Positions 1-5,154 are shown, numbered from the stretch's first letter. The stretch is 5,154 nt of DNA from Nanobdellota archaeon (GCA_021818665.1 JAKATQ010000048.1:1-5154), one strand, 5' to 3'. Notes: generated by a model from the letters alone, not told the origin. A program made the numbers and translations.

Positions 1-2
1 TC

Positions 3-602
3 TTGACGAAGACGGATGGCACAGCCAACGGCGGTGGGGCTGTTACGGCTGCACACATAAGCGGTGCTAAGGTGGTGTTCATGACCACTGGAGAAAAGAT
101 GGGTGAAATAGAGGAATTCGATCCGAAGAAATTCGTCTCGAAGCTTCTCGGTTTAGAAGGACTGGAATCATTGTTGAAAAAGGCGCAGGAGGAAGAAGTG
201 AAGATAAACGAGGCTAGCGTGAAGAAGGTTATAAAGGGAGAATTCAGCCTTTTGGATATGTACGAACAGTATTCTTCTACAAAAAAACTTGGGCCGGTAG
301 ACAAGCTTATCGGCATGATACCGGGGATACCATCGTCCGGCTCCACCAAGGAGCTGCTGGAGAGACAGGGCCAGAACTTAGGTAAGTTCACTAATATAAT
401 GGATTCTATGCGTAAAGACGAGCTAGAGAACCCTAGTTTGATAAACGCGCAGCGAATAAAACGCATCGCTAAGGGGAGCGGTCAAAGTGAGGAATTAGTA
501 AGGGAGCTGCTTGACCAGTACAGAAAACTAAAAACTGTAATGAAGATGTCAAATAATCGACAGATATCCAACCTTATGAAACGTTTCGGTGCGAACCTAT
601 GA
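3..602 (+). CDS. srp54: Signal recognition particle protein SRP54, C-terminal part (5' end outside window)
   Basis: SRP54 is the GTPase subunit of the signal recognition particle. It binds signal sequences and SRP RNA and delivers ribosomes to the membrane receptor FtsY. The visible 199 residues begin inside the G domain: TKTDGTANGGGA (residues 2-13) is the G4 guanine-specificity TKxD motif followed by the Gly-rich closing loop, and TTGEK...EEFDP (28-41) is the usual end of the NG domain. The M domain follows: FSLLDMYEQ (81-89), the KLIGMIPGI finger-loop region (101-109), and the RNA-binding helix around RIKRIAKGSG (151-160). The frame is already open at base 3. The TTG there is an internal Leu, not a start, and a full SRP54 of roughly 440 residues would begin upstream. 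The stop TGA (600-602) overlaps the ATG of the next gene. The M domain looks intact and is of normal length. Confidence 0.96.
   Translation: MTKTDGTANGGGAVTAAHISGAKVVFMTTGEKMGEIEEFDPKKFVSKLLGLEGLESLLKKAQEEEVKINEASVKKVIKGEFSLLDMYEQYSSTKKLGPVDKLIGMIPGIPSSGSTKELLERQGQNLGKFTNIMDSMRKDELENPSLINAQRIKRIAKGSGQSEELVRELLDQYRKLKTVMKMSNNRQISNLMKRFGANL
588..591 (+). promoter_or_regulatory. Possible Shine-Dalgarno GGTG for the zinc-ribbon gene
   Basis: GGTG lies inside the last codons of srp54, seven bases before the ATG at 599. It matches part of the archaeal anti-SD complement (GGTGATC). It supports ATG 599 as the start and fits reinitiation after SRP54. A four-base match is weak on its own. Confidence 0.35.
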
Positions 603-754
603 AATGTGAAGCGTGCGGAAGCGAGATAGAGACTACCTTTCTCGACAAAAAAAATGGCAATTACATCTATGTAGACGGGAAGAAGCGTTTCGTATGCAAT
701 CGTTGTTTTAGCACTGGCGTGAGCAGCGTAAAAGCCAAACTTAATAAACAATAA
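599..754 (+). CDS. Small zinc-ribbon protein (51 aa), overlapping srp54
   Basis: This short frame starts at ATG 599-601, in a 4-bp ATGA overlap with the srp54 stop, and ends at TAA 752-754. The product has two CxxC pairs, C3-x2-C6 and C33-x2-C36, as expected for a four-Cys zinc ribbon. Between them is a polar, beta-prone stretch (ETTFLDKKNGNYIYVDGKK, 11-29), and the tail is Lys-rich. Its start, MKCEACGSEIETTFL, resembles small archaeal zinc-ribbon proteins of unknown function that I recall in general terms. The overlap points to translational coupling with SRP54, so a role near the ribosome or protein targeting is possible, but nothing in the sequence shows it. The even spacing of the four cysteines makes a chance ORF unlikely. 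The antisense ORF across the same bases is not supported. Confidence 0.8.
   Translation: MKCEACGSEIETTFLDKKNGNYIYVDGKKRFVCNRCFSTGVSSVKAKLNKQ
741..754 (+). promoter_or_regulatory. Possible TATA element for tRNA-Arg
   Basis: An A/T-only tract with one C (TTAATAAACAATAA) is centred about 26 bases before the tRNA, the usual distance for an archaeal TATA box. It overlaps the end of the zinc-ribbon gene. It is not a close match to TTTATATA, so this rests mainly on position. Confidence 0.3.
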
Positions 755-773
755 GAAATCTACAAGCCTATAA

Positions 774-848
774 GGGCCCGTAGTTCAGCTTGGATAGAAC
801 GGCAGACTTCTAATCTGCGTGTCGCAGGTTCAAATCCTGTCGGGCCCA
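774..848 (+). tRNA. tRNA-Arg(UCU)
   Basis: The cloverleaf folds completely. The acceptor GGGCCCG (774-780) pairs with CGGGCCC (841-847). The D stem is GTTC (783-786) with GAAC (797-800). The anticodon stem is GCAGA (802-806) with TCTGC (814-818), closing the 7-base loop CTTCTAA (807-813). The variable loop has five bases (819-823). The T stem is GCAGG (824-828) with CCTGT (836-840) around TTCAAAT. The anticodon at 809-811 is TCT, read as UCU, which decodes AGA/AGG arginine codons; these are frequent in the neighbouring genes. The discriminator base is A848, and CCA is not encoded, so it must be added after transcription, as is common in archaea. There is no intron at the canonical 37/38 site. 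Confidence 0.97.
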
Positions 849-890
849 GTTTGTGGGGAGCATAGTATTATCCAATAAAAATGTCGCATT

Positions 891-900
891 TTTAAAAATA
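891..900 (+). promoter_or_regulatory. TATA-like element in the tRNA-peptidase gap
   Basis: TTTAAAAATA resembles an archaeal TATA box. A transcript driven from it would start near 920, just where the GC-rich foldable stretch begins. The T5 run at 889-893 could instead be the oligo-T terminator of the tRNA gene. The sequence does not decide between these readings. Confidence 0.3.
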
Positions 901-974
901 GAAATTCGTTGCAACTGTGCGACGGTACTGCTAGAGATATCGCTTCGCTGACAGTTTTCAGACAGCCTGCTGCA

Positions 975-1013
975 GAGTTCTTCCGGTTCCTGCGGAGCCG
1001 GTCCGTGGAACTC
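975..1013 (+). other. Strong two-part hairpin, candidate structured RNA element
   Basis: The inner stem is CCGGTTCC (983-990) with GGAGCCGG (994-1001): eight pairs including one G-T wobble, with a TGC loop. The outer stem is GAGTTCT (975-981) with GGAACTC (1007-1013): seven pairs including one wobble. A lopsided internal loop (T982 opposite 1002-1006) separates them. A second hairpin, ACTTC (1034-1038) with GAAGT (1046-1050) around a 7-base loop, lies 20 bases downstream. GTCCG (1001-1005) can also pair with CGGAC (1031-1035), which would compete with the first fold. I see no box C/D motifs and no clear H/ACA signature, so no RNA family is assigned. Confidence 0.45.
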
Positions 1014-1169
1014 CATGAATGGCCAATGGGCGGACTTCCAACGCTGAAGTATCCTGTGCCTGCATTAGAAGTCTAACAATAAACATCGCCTCTGCAGTAG
1101 CTATCGATATCCATAAGTCGCATTATTGTACAGCATTGAAATTATTGGTTTTTATTCGTGCAGATACTG

Positions 1170-1179
1170 AAAAATATAT
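1170..1179 (+). promoter_or_regulatory. Possible TATA element for the prolidase gene
   Basis: AAAAATATAT is the best TATA-like tract before the peptidase. It overlaps the ATG at 1178. If it is the promoter, translation would have to begin at the second in-frame ATG, at 1193, from a leaderless or nearly leaderless message. The distance to 1193 is somewhat short for a normal archaeal TATA-to-start spacing. No Shine-Dalgarno sequence precedes either ATG. Confidence 0.3.
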
Positions 1180-1690
1180 GAATAACCTGATTATGGGTCG
1201 TGTCGATAATATATTCCAAAGACTTGGAAGCGATGTATCACACATTATTATAAGCAACGACATCAGTCCATTTATTGATTCTTCTTTCTTTTACCTTACT
1301 GGCATCAGCAGCGGTATATTCGAGGAATCGTTCGCTGTGGCCTCTAGAGATGGCGATGTAACGGTGATAACCGGTACTCTCGAAGCAGAATCCGCTAAGG
1401 AAAGCAAGTTAGATGTAAGAGTGGTAACTGGAAACGATAGCTATAAGAAAGCTCTAGCTGAAGTGCTTGGAAAGCACAAGAAGATAGGCATAAACTACGG
1501 CGGGAGCACGCTTGGAGGCTACATGCGCATAAAGAAGTGGCTAAAGGAAGGCCGCTTTATAGATGCCAGTCTGGCCATAGAAAAGGCGAGGATGGTAAAG
1601 GATGGCCATGAAATAAAAATGATACGCCGCGCCGCAGAAATCTCTAGCGCTGCATTCTACCCGATAAAGGAAGCCATAAAAGAGGCGTAA
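1178..1690 (+). CDS. pepQ: Xaa-Pro dipeptidase (M24), N-terminal fragment before frameshift
   Basis: This is the first part of a prolidase-type M24 metallopeptidase gene, interrupted by a frameshift. From ATG 1178 the frame encodes 170 residues, about 169 of them genuine, and ends at TAA 1688-1690. It covers the N-terminal creatinase-like domain (residues 6 to about 140), including HIIISNDISPFIDSSFFYLTG-type sequence. It then covers the helix that opens the catalytic domain, with the typical ARMVKDGHEIKMIRRAAEI (155-173 region of prolidases) and the incomplete IKEAIKE. The family consensus continues as G-V-x-E-x-E, which is found in the other frame from 1684. ATG 1193 (MGRVDNIFQRL) is an equally good start and fits the length of Pyrococcus prolidase better. 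The longer frame from ATG 1019 adds 53 residues with no family likeness. This fragment carries no metal ligand and would be inactive alone. Confidence 0.85.
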   Translation: MNNLIMGRVDNIFQRLGSDVSHIIISNDISPFIDSSFFYLTGISSGIFEESFAVASRDGDVTVITGTLEAESAKESKLDVRVVTGNDSYKKALAEVLGKHKKIGINYGGSTLGGYMRIKKWLKEGRFIDASLAIEKARMVKDGHEIKMIRRAAEISSAAFYPIKEAIKEA

Positions 1691-2286
1691 AGGAAACCGA
1701 AATGGCCGCCATCGTGAACTATGAACTCATGAATTTTGGCGCGTCTGGATCGTCTTTCGACACGATATTTGGGACGGGAAAGAACAGCGCCGAGCCGCAC
1801 TATGTTCCACGCGGCGTTAAGATATCGAGTGGTGACATGATAGTATGCGATTATGGCGCAAGATACAACCGTTATTGCTGTGATACTACCAGATCATTCA
1901 TACTAGGCGAGGCAGAAAAGCGCAAGAAAGATATATATAATACTGTGTTAGAGGCGCAGAAGGCCGCTATCGAGACTATAAGAGCCAGCGTGAAAGGGTC
2001 AGATGTTTATGCCGCAGCTTCAGAAGTGATAGACAGAAGAGGTTATAAAGGACTGTTTACCCACGGTATAGGACACTCTCTTGGTCTGGACGTCCACGAT
2101 AGCGTGGCTCTGAGGCCGTTCAGCGATTCAAGATTAGAGGAGAATATGGTGTTGACAGTAGAGCCGGGAGTCTATGTCTCCGGATTCGGTGGCGTAAGGA
2201 TAGAGGACGACATAATCGTAACGAAAACCGGCTGTGAAGTGTTGACAACAGCGCCTAAGGGCTTGGAAGATATTACTATTACTTAG
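1684..2286 (+). CDS. pepQ: Xaa-Pro dipeptidase (M24), C-terminal catalytic fragment after frameshift
   Basis: This is the catalytic pita-bread domain of the prolidase, which releases the residue before proline in dipeptides using two metal ions in the cytoplasm. The frame joins the upstream fragment at GGC 1684 (GVKETE, then M at 1702). Counting from M1702, all five metal ligands are present: D50 (CDYG), D61 (CDTTR), H125 (HGIGH), E154 (VEPG) and E168 (RIED). H121 and H132 match the other active-site histidines of the family. The ligand spacings of 11, 64, 29 and 14 residues equal those I recall for Pyrococcus furiosus prolidase (D209, D220, H284, E313, E327). The joined protein would have about 369 residues (364 from ATG 1193), near the family norm. 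ATG 1702 could be an internal start only for an N-truncated product. The stop TAG overlaps the stop of the convergent gene by 4 bases. Confidence 0.88.
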   Translation, partial: GVKETEMAAIVNYELMNFGASGSSFDTIFGTGKNSAEPHYVPRGVKISSGDMIVCDYGARYNRYCCDTTRSFILGEAEKRKKDIYNTVLEAQKAAIETIRASVKGSDVYAAASEVIDRRGYKGLFTHGIGHSLGLDVHDSVALRPFSDSRLEENMVLTVEPGVYVSGFGGVRIEDDIIVTKTGCEVLTTAPKGLEDITIT

Positions 2287-2999
2287 ATGATCTCTTCAAG
2301 CCCCATCTTCTTTCTTAATTTATTTATCTCAGTTTTTATTGGCTCCGAATCAGAATCTGGATAATTTTTCATTGTATTATACAAGCCAGATTGCAGTTCA
2401 TTAAGATAATTCAGTCTATTGCGTTTTAGTTCTTCTGCATCCAGAGTGTCTATCACTTCGACTAGCTTTTTAGCGTTCTTTTTCGCTATTTTTTGCACTT
2501 TGGGAGAGGCAGATATCAGTCTATTTATGCCTTTTTTTATGTAGCCAACAGCTTCTGCGGCGAGTGTGCCGTGGGGTCTTTTGAAGTAGCTAATAGGCGC
2601 CCTGAGCGTATCCGCCATAAGATAACCGCCTATGCTTTTGAAAACGATTGAGGGTATTGTTATATCGTATATAACAGAATAAAATCTCCAGACAAAGAAT
2701 GATCCTGTGCTTACTCGCGAGAACTCCATCGTAGGTAGATTGAATATGTACGCTCCCAACGCTCCCAAGTACGCTGCTGATGCTATGCTCGCGATTTTTG
2801 GTGAAAACGCGTCTACCTTATTTTTTATCCATTTCTGTGCACGATATGGTAAGAATCCCGTAGGCAAACCATTTATAAGACCATAAGTCACTCCATGCTT
2901 TACCTTCCTTTTTAATTCTCTATTTGCAGCTTTTTCCAGCTCTTGCTTGTACATCTCCTTATACAGGTCATCTGCATCACTTTCGTCCAATTCCATCAT
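2283..2999 (-). CDS. Unrecognised putative membrane protein, coupled to the LonB-like gene
   Basis: I do not recognise a family for this 238-residue protein. The N-terminus (1-35) is highly charged and probably helical (DESDADDLYKEMYKQELEKA), with a basic patch RELKRKVK. Two hydrophobic stretches follow, about 67-88 (KIASIASAAYLGALGAYIF) and 100-129 (SFFVWRFY to GGYLM), which could be two membrane segments. A weaker apolar stretch at 36-52 includes GLINGLPTGFLPY. The C-terminal half (about 140-238) is Lys/Glu-rich and probably helical or coiled coil. Its ATG (2997-2999) overlaps the TGA of the LonB-like gene (2996-2998) in an ATGA arrangement, so the two are almost certainly co-transcribed and probably translationally coupled. 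A second Met follows at once. No clear Shine-Dalgarno is seen. The context suggests a membrane partner of the LonB-like protein; that is inference. Confidence 0.8.
   Translation of the reverse strand: MMELDESDADDLYKEMYKQELEKAANRELKRKVKHGVTYGLINGLPTGFLPYRAQKWIKNKVDAFSPKIASIASAAYLGALGAYIFNLPTMEFSRVSTGSFFVWRFYSVIYDITIPSIVFKSIGGYLMADTLRAPISYFKRPHGTLAAEAVGYIKKGINRLISASPKVQKIAKKNAKKLVEVIDTLDAEELKRNRLNYLNELQSGLYNTMKNYPDSDSEPIKTEINKLRKKMGLEEII
2306..2340 (+). terminator. Possible T-rich terminator for the prolidase gene
   Basis: The + strand just past the prolidase stop is pyrimidine-rich, with T-runs (TTTCTTAATTTATTTATC and T5 at 2333-2337) of the kind archaeal RNA polymerase uses to terminate. It lies inside the convergent membrane-protein gene, where it encodes Lys/Asn/Ile-rich residues, so the composition may simply reflect that coding sequence. 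Confidence 0.3.
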
Positions 3000-5154
3000 A
3001 TACTTGTGACTGCACGGTATAAATCATTCAAATCGTTCACCGTAGTCAGCTTCGTATTCGGATAAAGAGTCGCTCCGTCTGCGTCCTTTATCTTGTTTTC
3101 CATATCATATCCCGAGATAATGACTTCCTTCGTTTTGTCATCCGCATAGAACAGTCTCGAATTCAATCTTGGTATGGAGGTTACTTCTCCCGAATGGGTC
3201 ACTTTAGTGGCCAAGCAGGCGTCTTGTCTGAGAGGTTTATTTTCCACCGCTGATCTAATCGCTATGTATGCAGCGCCGAGTATCGCATCATCATCTTTTA
3301 GAGACGGGACAGAAATATACACTCTGCGCCCTCGGAGGTTTACATTGTTCATGGCGCAAAGTGATTTAAGAGAGTTCTTTAACAGACTCTTGTCTATGGT
3401 CTTGTCGTTTGTAAGTATCTCCAAGTCAGATTCTTCGCCAGATTCCGCTGCGGAGCTCATCGCAGTTATCGGTACTATATACCCGACATAGTCTTCGGTC
3501 TGGATATAATCATATATTTCTCTAGGCGTACCTGGGTCCAGGCCTTTCAGCGAATCGTCGTGATAACTCAGCACGGCGTTGACTCTGCCGGTCATAGGCG
3601 TACCAACCGTATACAGTCCTTGTTCTATAGCATGGTCATATATCTTTCTTTCCATTACAGATTGCGTTATAGATTTCAGGTCTTTCGCAGCAGAAATAAC
3701 GTGTCGTTTCTCAACGTACGGGCTCTTATCCATTTCAGCGGATTCTTCCGCTTTTTTCGGTAGTTTAATCACACGCCTGCTTATGTGCATCTCACTGGAA
3801 TTGTCTGCCAATCTAGAACAATAGTTTATGAATTCGTCACAGGCTTCTTTCTTCCATGGCCTACCTCCCATGTGGTTCGCTATATCATTCAGAAGGACCG
3901 CTAGATGTCTTTCATTTTTCTTGTTTCGCTTAACACCGTCACTTCCTTGTACAGAGACTGTAGTATTTGAAGCCCCAAAATGGTATATTTCTCCTTCTCC
4001 TCGGCTAACATTGTTGACTACATTCAGAATCTCTGCGTAGTTTATCCTGTTCTGGAGAGACTCTACTACAGATGAAAGTTTGTCGGTGTTTATGCCGGCC
4101 GAAATTAGAGCATAAACAAATTTTCTGTATTCTCTTGGCAAGTCCGCTATGTCCACGACTTTTTCTTCGATTATCTGTGAAAGGTTCTTTTGAAGATCTG
4201 GAGACAATGAATGGAGATTTTCTATGGTTAGTATTTTCTCATTCGCTTTAAGCATGTCACCGAGTTTAAGCTTGAATTGCGGTGCCGCTTCTATATCGTG
4301 CACATACTCTCCACGCAGGCTCTCAACTGTTTCATGGCCTACATACGGCGGTACTATCTCACTACCGGTGGATAACAGTCTAGGATCGTTACTTTTGTTG
4401 CGATTCATCCATTTTCTGAACATGGCTATAGCGGTTGGTATCCCTGCTATAACGACTACATTCTCTATGTATGGGAGGATAGATGCCATGTTGCCTACGA
4501 CCCATTCAAATGGGTTTTCTCCGACTAATGAGGATTCCCACCAATACTGTAGGATGAGATCTGCCATGACTCCTGCTATCGCTAATCCGGCACCGACTAC
4601 AGCAGTACCTCTTAAAAATCTCGCGGTCTTAGCTTTTAGTTCTTTATTTAAGAAATAATTATCTACACTACTCTGTCCATGGGGAGCTTCCATTTGCCTC
4701 AAAAGAAAGCCGAGAGGTGATTCATCATCGCGGACAGTAAGGTAGTCATAGCCTGTAAGACCGTATTCCTCCCGTTCCATAAAAAGAAATTCTTCCTCGC
4801 ATTTCTGCTGCAGAGTCTTGCTGCTACCATAAGGTCCTATACGGACTATCATCGGCATAGGAGGTACCTCATCACGAAGTATGTCTATTATGCAACGCCC
4901 TGGCGGATCGTTTTCTTTTAGGCCGCTCTTCTTAAGTTCTTTTATGCGTTTCTTTATATATGCGAAGGTCTTAAGCGCATCTTTAACAACGCTCCTGGAA
5001 GCGGCCTTTTCCTTTTCGTGCCCGACTATCTTGTTGTAAGGATCGTAAACGAAATTTGAGTTTTCTCTGTCTTCCTCCGTCTTTGGCTTTCTTAGAAAAC
5101 CCAGTGGTATCTGAGAAGTGTCTTTGAACTGGTTCTGCCACCAATCATCATCCT
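2996..5154 (-). CDS. Membrane-anchored LonB-like pseudo-protease (N-terminus outside window)
   Basis: The frame is open from the window edge to TGA 2996-2998, at least 718 codons. Residues here are numbered from the internal Met at 4858. The order matches archaeal LonB, a membrane AAA+ Ser-Lys protease. IVGHEKEKA, about 56 residues before that Met, resembles the LonB N-terminal IGQ box. A P-loop-like GPYGSSKT is at 8-15 (K14 kept, the preceding Gly replaced by Ser). Two membrane segments lie at about 83-105 and 122-147. RGEYVHDI (182-189) and the Walker B region KILTIEN (208-214) follow, with EN where LonB has DE. Next come a sensor-1-like Asn (N257), an Arg-finger-like R271 in LQNRI, a helical lid (about 315-405), and the S16 domain from GRVN (424). 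There the catalytic Ser position reads A525 (ungapped) or D524, and the Lys position reads R568. It is probably a catalytically dead scaffold or substrate-binding protein. Its promoter is not in the window. Confidence 0.85.
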   Translation of the reverse strand, partial: DDDWWQNQFKDTSQIPLGFLRKPKTEEDRENSNFVYDPYNKIVGHEKEKAASRSVVKDALKTFAYIKKRIKELKKSGLKENDPPGRCIIDILRDEVPPMPMIVRIGPYGSSKTLQQKCEEEFLFMEREEYGLTGYDYLTVRDDESPLGFLLRQMEAPHGQSSVDNYFLNKELKAKTARFLRGTAVVGAGLAIAGVMADLILQYWWESSLVGENPFEWVVGNMASILPYIENVVVIAGIPTAIAMFRKWMNRNKSNDPRLLSTGSEIVPPYVGHETVESLRGEYVHDIEAAPQFKLKLGDMLKANEKILTIENLHSLSPDLQKNLSQIIEEKVVDIADLPREYRKFVYALISAGINTDKLSSVVESLQNRINYAEILNVVNNVSRGEGEIYHFGASNTTVSVQGSDGVKRNKKNERHLAVLLNDIANHMGGRPWKKEACDEFINYCSRLADNSSEMHISRRVIKLPKKAEESAEMDKSPYVEKRHVISAAKDLKSITQSVMERKIYDHAIEQGLYTVGTPMTGRVNAVLSYHDDSLKGLDPGTPREIYDYIQTEDYVGYIVPITAMSSAAESGEESDLEILTNDKTIDKSLLKNSLKSLCAMNNVNLRGRRVYISVPSLKDDDAILGAAYIAIRSAVENKPLRQDACLATKVTHSGEVTSIPRLNSRLFYADDKTKEVIISGYDMENKIKDADGATLYPNTKLTTVNDLNDLYRAVTSI
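4861..4870 (-). promoter_or_regulatory. Shine-Dalgarno-like GAGGT in a palindrome before the internal Met
   Basis: On the - strand, GAGGT stands seven bases before the in-frame ATG at 4858 and forms part of the perfect 10-base palindrome GAGGTACCTC. It could permit internal initiation of a form beginning just before the P-loop. However, the frame stays open for 98 codons upstream and those codons carry a LonB-like box. I therefore treat 4858 as internal and this site as a possible secondary start or coincidence. Confidence 0.25.

Larger units (their letters stand above)
849..1177 (+). other. Intergenic region with possible structured RNA
   Basis: No convincing protein gene lies in these 329 bases. 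From left to right they hold a T5A5 palindrome (889-898), an AT-rich part to about 905, and a GC-richer part (about 920-1060) rich in self-complementarity. An AT-rich leader to the prolidase gene follows, with a T5 run at 1149-1153. One + frame is open across 1019-1177 into the prolidase, but its residues do not resemble the start of any M24 peptidase. The region may encode a small RNA, or it may be only the terminator of the tRNA plus the promoter of the peptidase. Confidence 0.5.

Noticed and set aside
482..751. Minus-strand 89-codon ORF
   Set aside because: It is antisense to the end of srp54 and to the zinc-ribbon gene, both well supported on the + strand.
883..923. GTCGCA / TGCGAC inverted pair as a hairpin or operator
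   Set aside because: Six pairs around a 29-base loop is weak and easily a chance match in this gap.
810..1016. Minus-strand 68-codon ORF ending in WARQDLNLRHAD
   Set aside because: Its C-terminal part is simply the reverse strand of tRNA-Arg, which gives the well-known spurious RQDLNLR-type translation. The rest lies over the foldable gap and has no protein-like features.
1031..1053. 5-bp stem with a 7-base loop read as a tRNA anticodon arm
   Set aside because: The loop CAACGCT lacks U33, and no D arm, T arm or acceptor can be built around it.
774..1074. tRNA-Arg as an integration (att) site
   Set aside because: The only repeat of the tRNA found is an 11-base inverted match. Site-specific integration leaves a direct repeat of the tRNA 3' end, and no integrase is seen.
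1019..1177. N-terminal extension of the prolidase from ATG 1019
   Set aside because: The 53 extra residues do not resemble any M24 N-terminus and overlap the GC-rich hairpin region. Starts at 1178 or 1193 give a normal family length.
3174..4658. Five + strand ORFs of 67-144 codons within this span
   Set aside because: All lie opposite the LonB-like gene, which has domain order and motifs in the other strand. They are shadows.
1..5154. CRISPR arrays, insertion sequences, defence systems, toxin-antitoxin pairs
   Set aside because: No regularly spaced repeats, transposase motifs or terminal inverted repeats, and no recognisable defence genes are present.

Overview
The window looks archaeal. 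It holds the C-terminal half of SRP54, a tRNA-Arg with no encoded CCA tail, an M24 Xaa-Pro dipeptidase with the metal-ligand spacing of Pyrococcus prolidase, and a membrane-anchored relative of the archaeal LonB protease. Ile and Arg codons lean to ATA and AGA/AGG. Tight 4-bp gene overlaps and a very small zinc-ribbon gene suggest a compact genome, possibly a DPANN (Micrarchaeota-like) lineage. That placement is inference.

Layout, left to right. On the + strand come the 3' part of srp54 (5' end outside the window), a 51-residue zinc-ribbon gene overlapping its stop codon (599-754), and tRNA-Arg(UCU) at 774-848. A gap of about 330 bases (849-1177) has no convincing protein gene, but it holds a TATA-like element, a GC-rich strongly foldable stretch and a T-run, so it may carry an unrecognised RNA. 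Next, still on +, is a prolidase gene (1178-2286) broken into two reading frames by an apparent single-base deletion near 1684. On the - strand, converging on it with a 4-bp overlap, are two genes that overlap each other by 4 bp: a LonB-like protein (2996 to beyond 5154, start outside the window) and a 238-residue putative membrane protein (2283-2999).

The most interesting item is the LonB-like protein. It keeps the LonB order: N-terminal box, P-loop, two membrane segments inside the AAA+ domain, Walker B region, helical lid, S16 protease domain. The key residues are changed: the Walker B acidic pair is Glu-Asn, the catalytic Ser position reads Ala (or Asp), and the catalytic Lys reads Arg. 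It appears to be a membrane-bound pseudo-protease and probably a pseudo-ATPase, co-expressed with an unrecognised membrane protein. Its promoter and start codon are not in this window.
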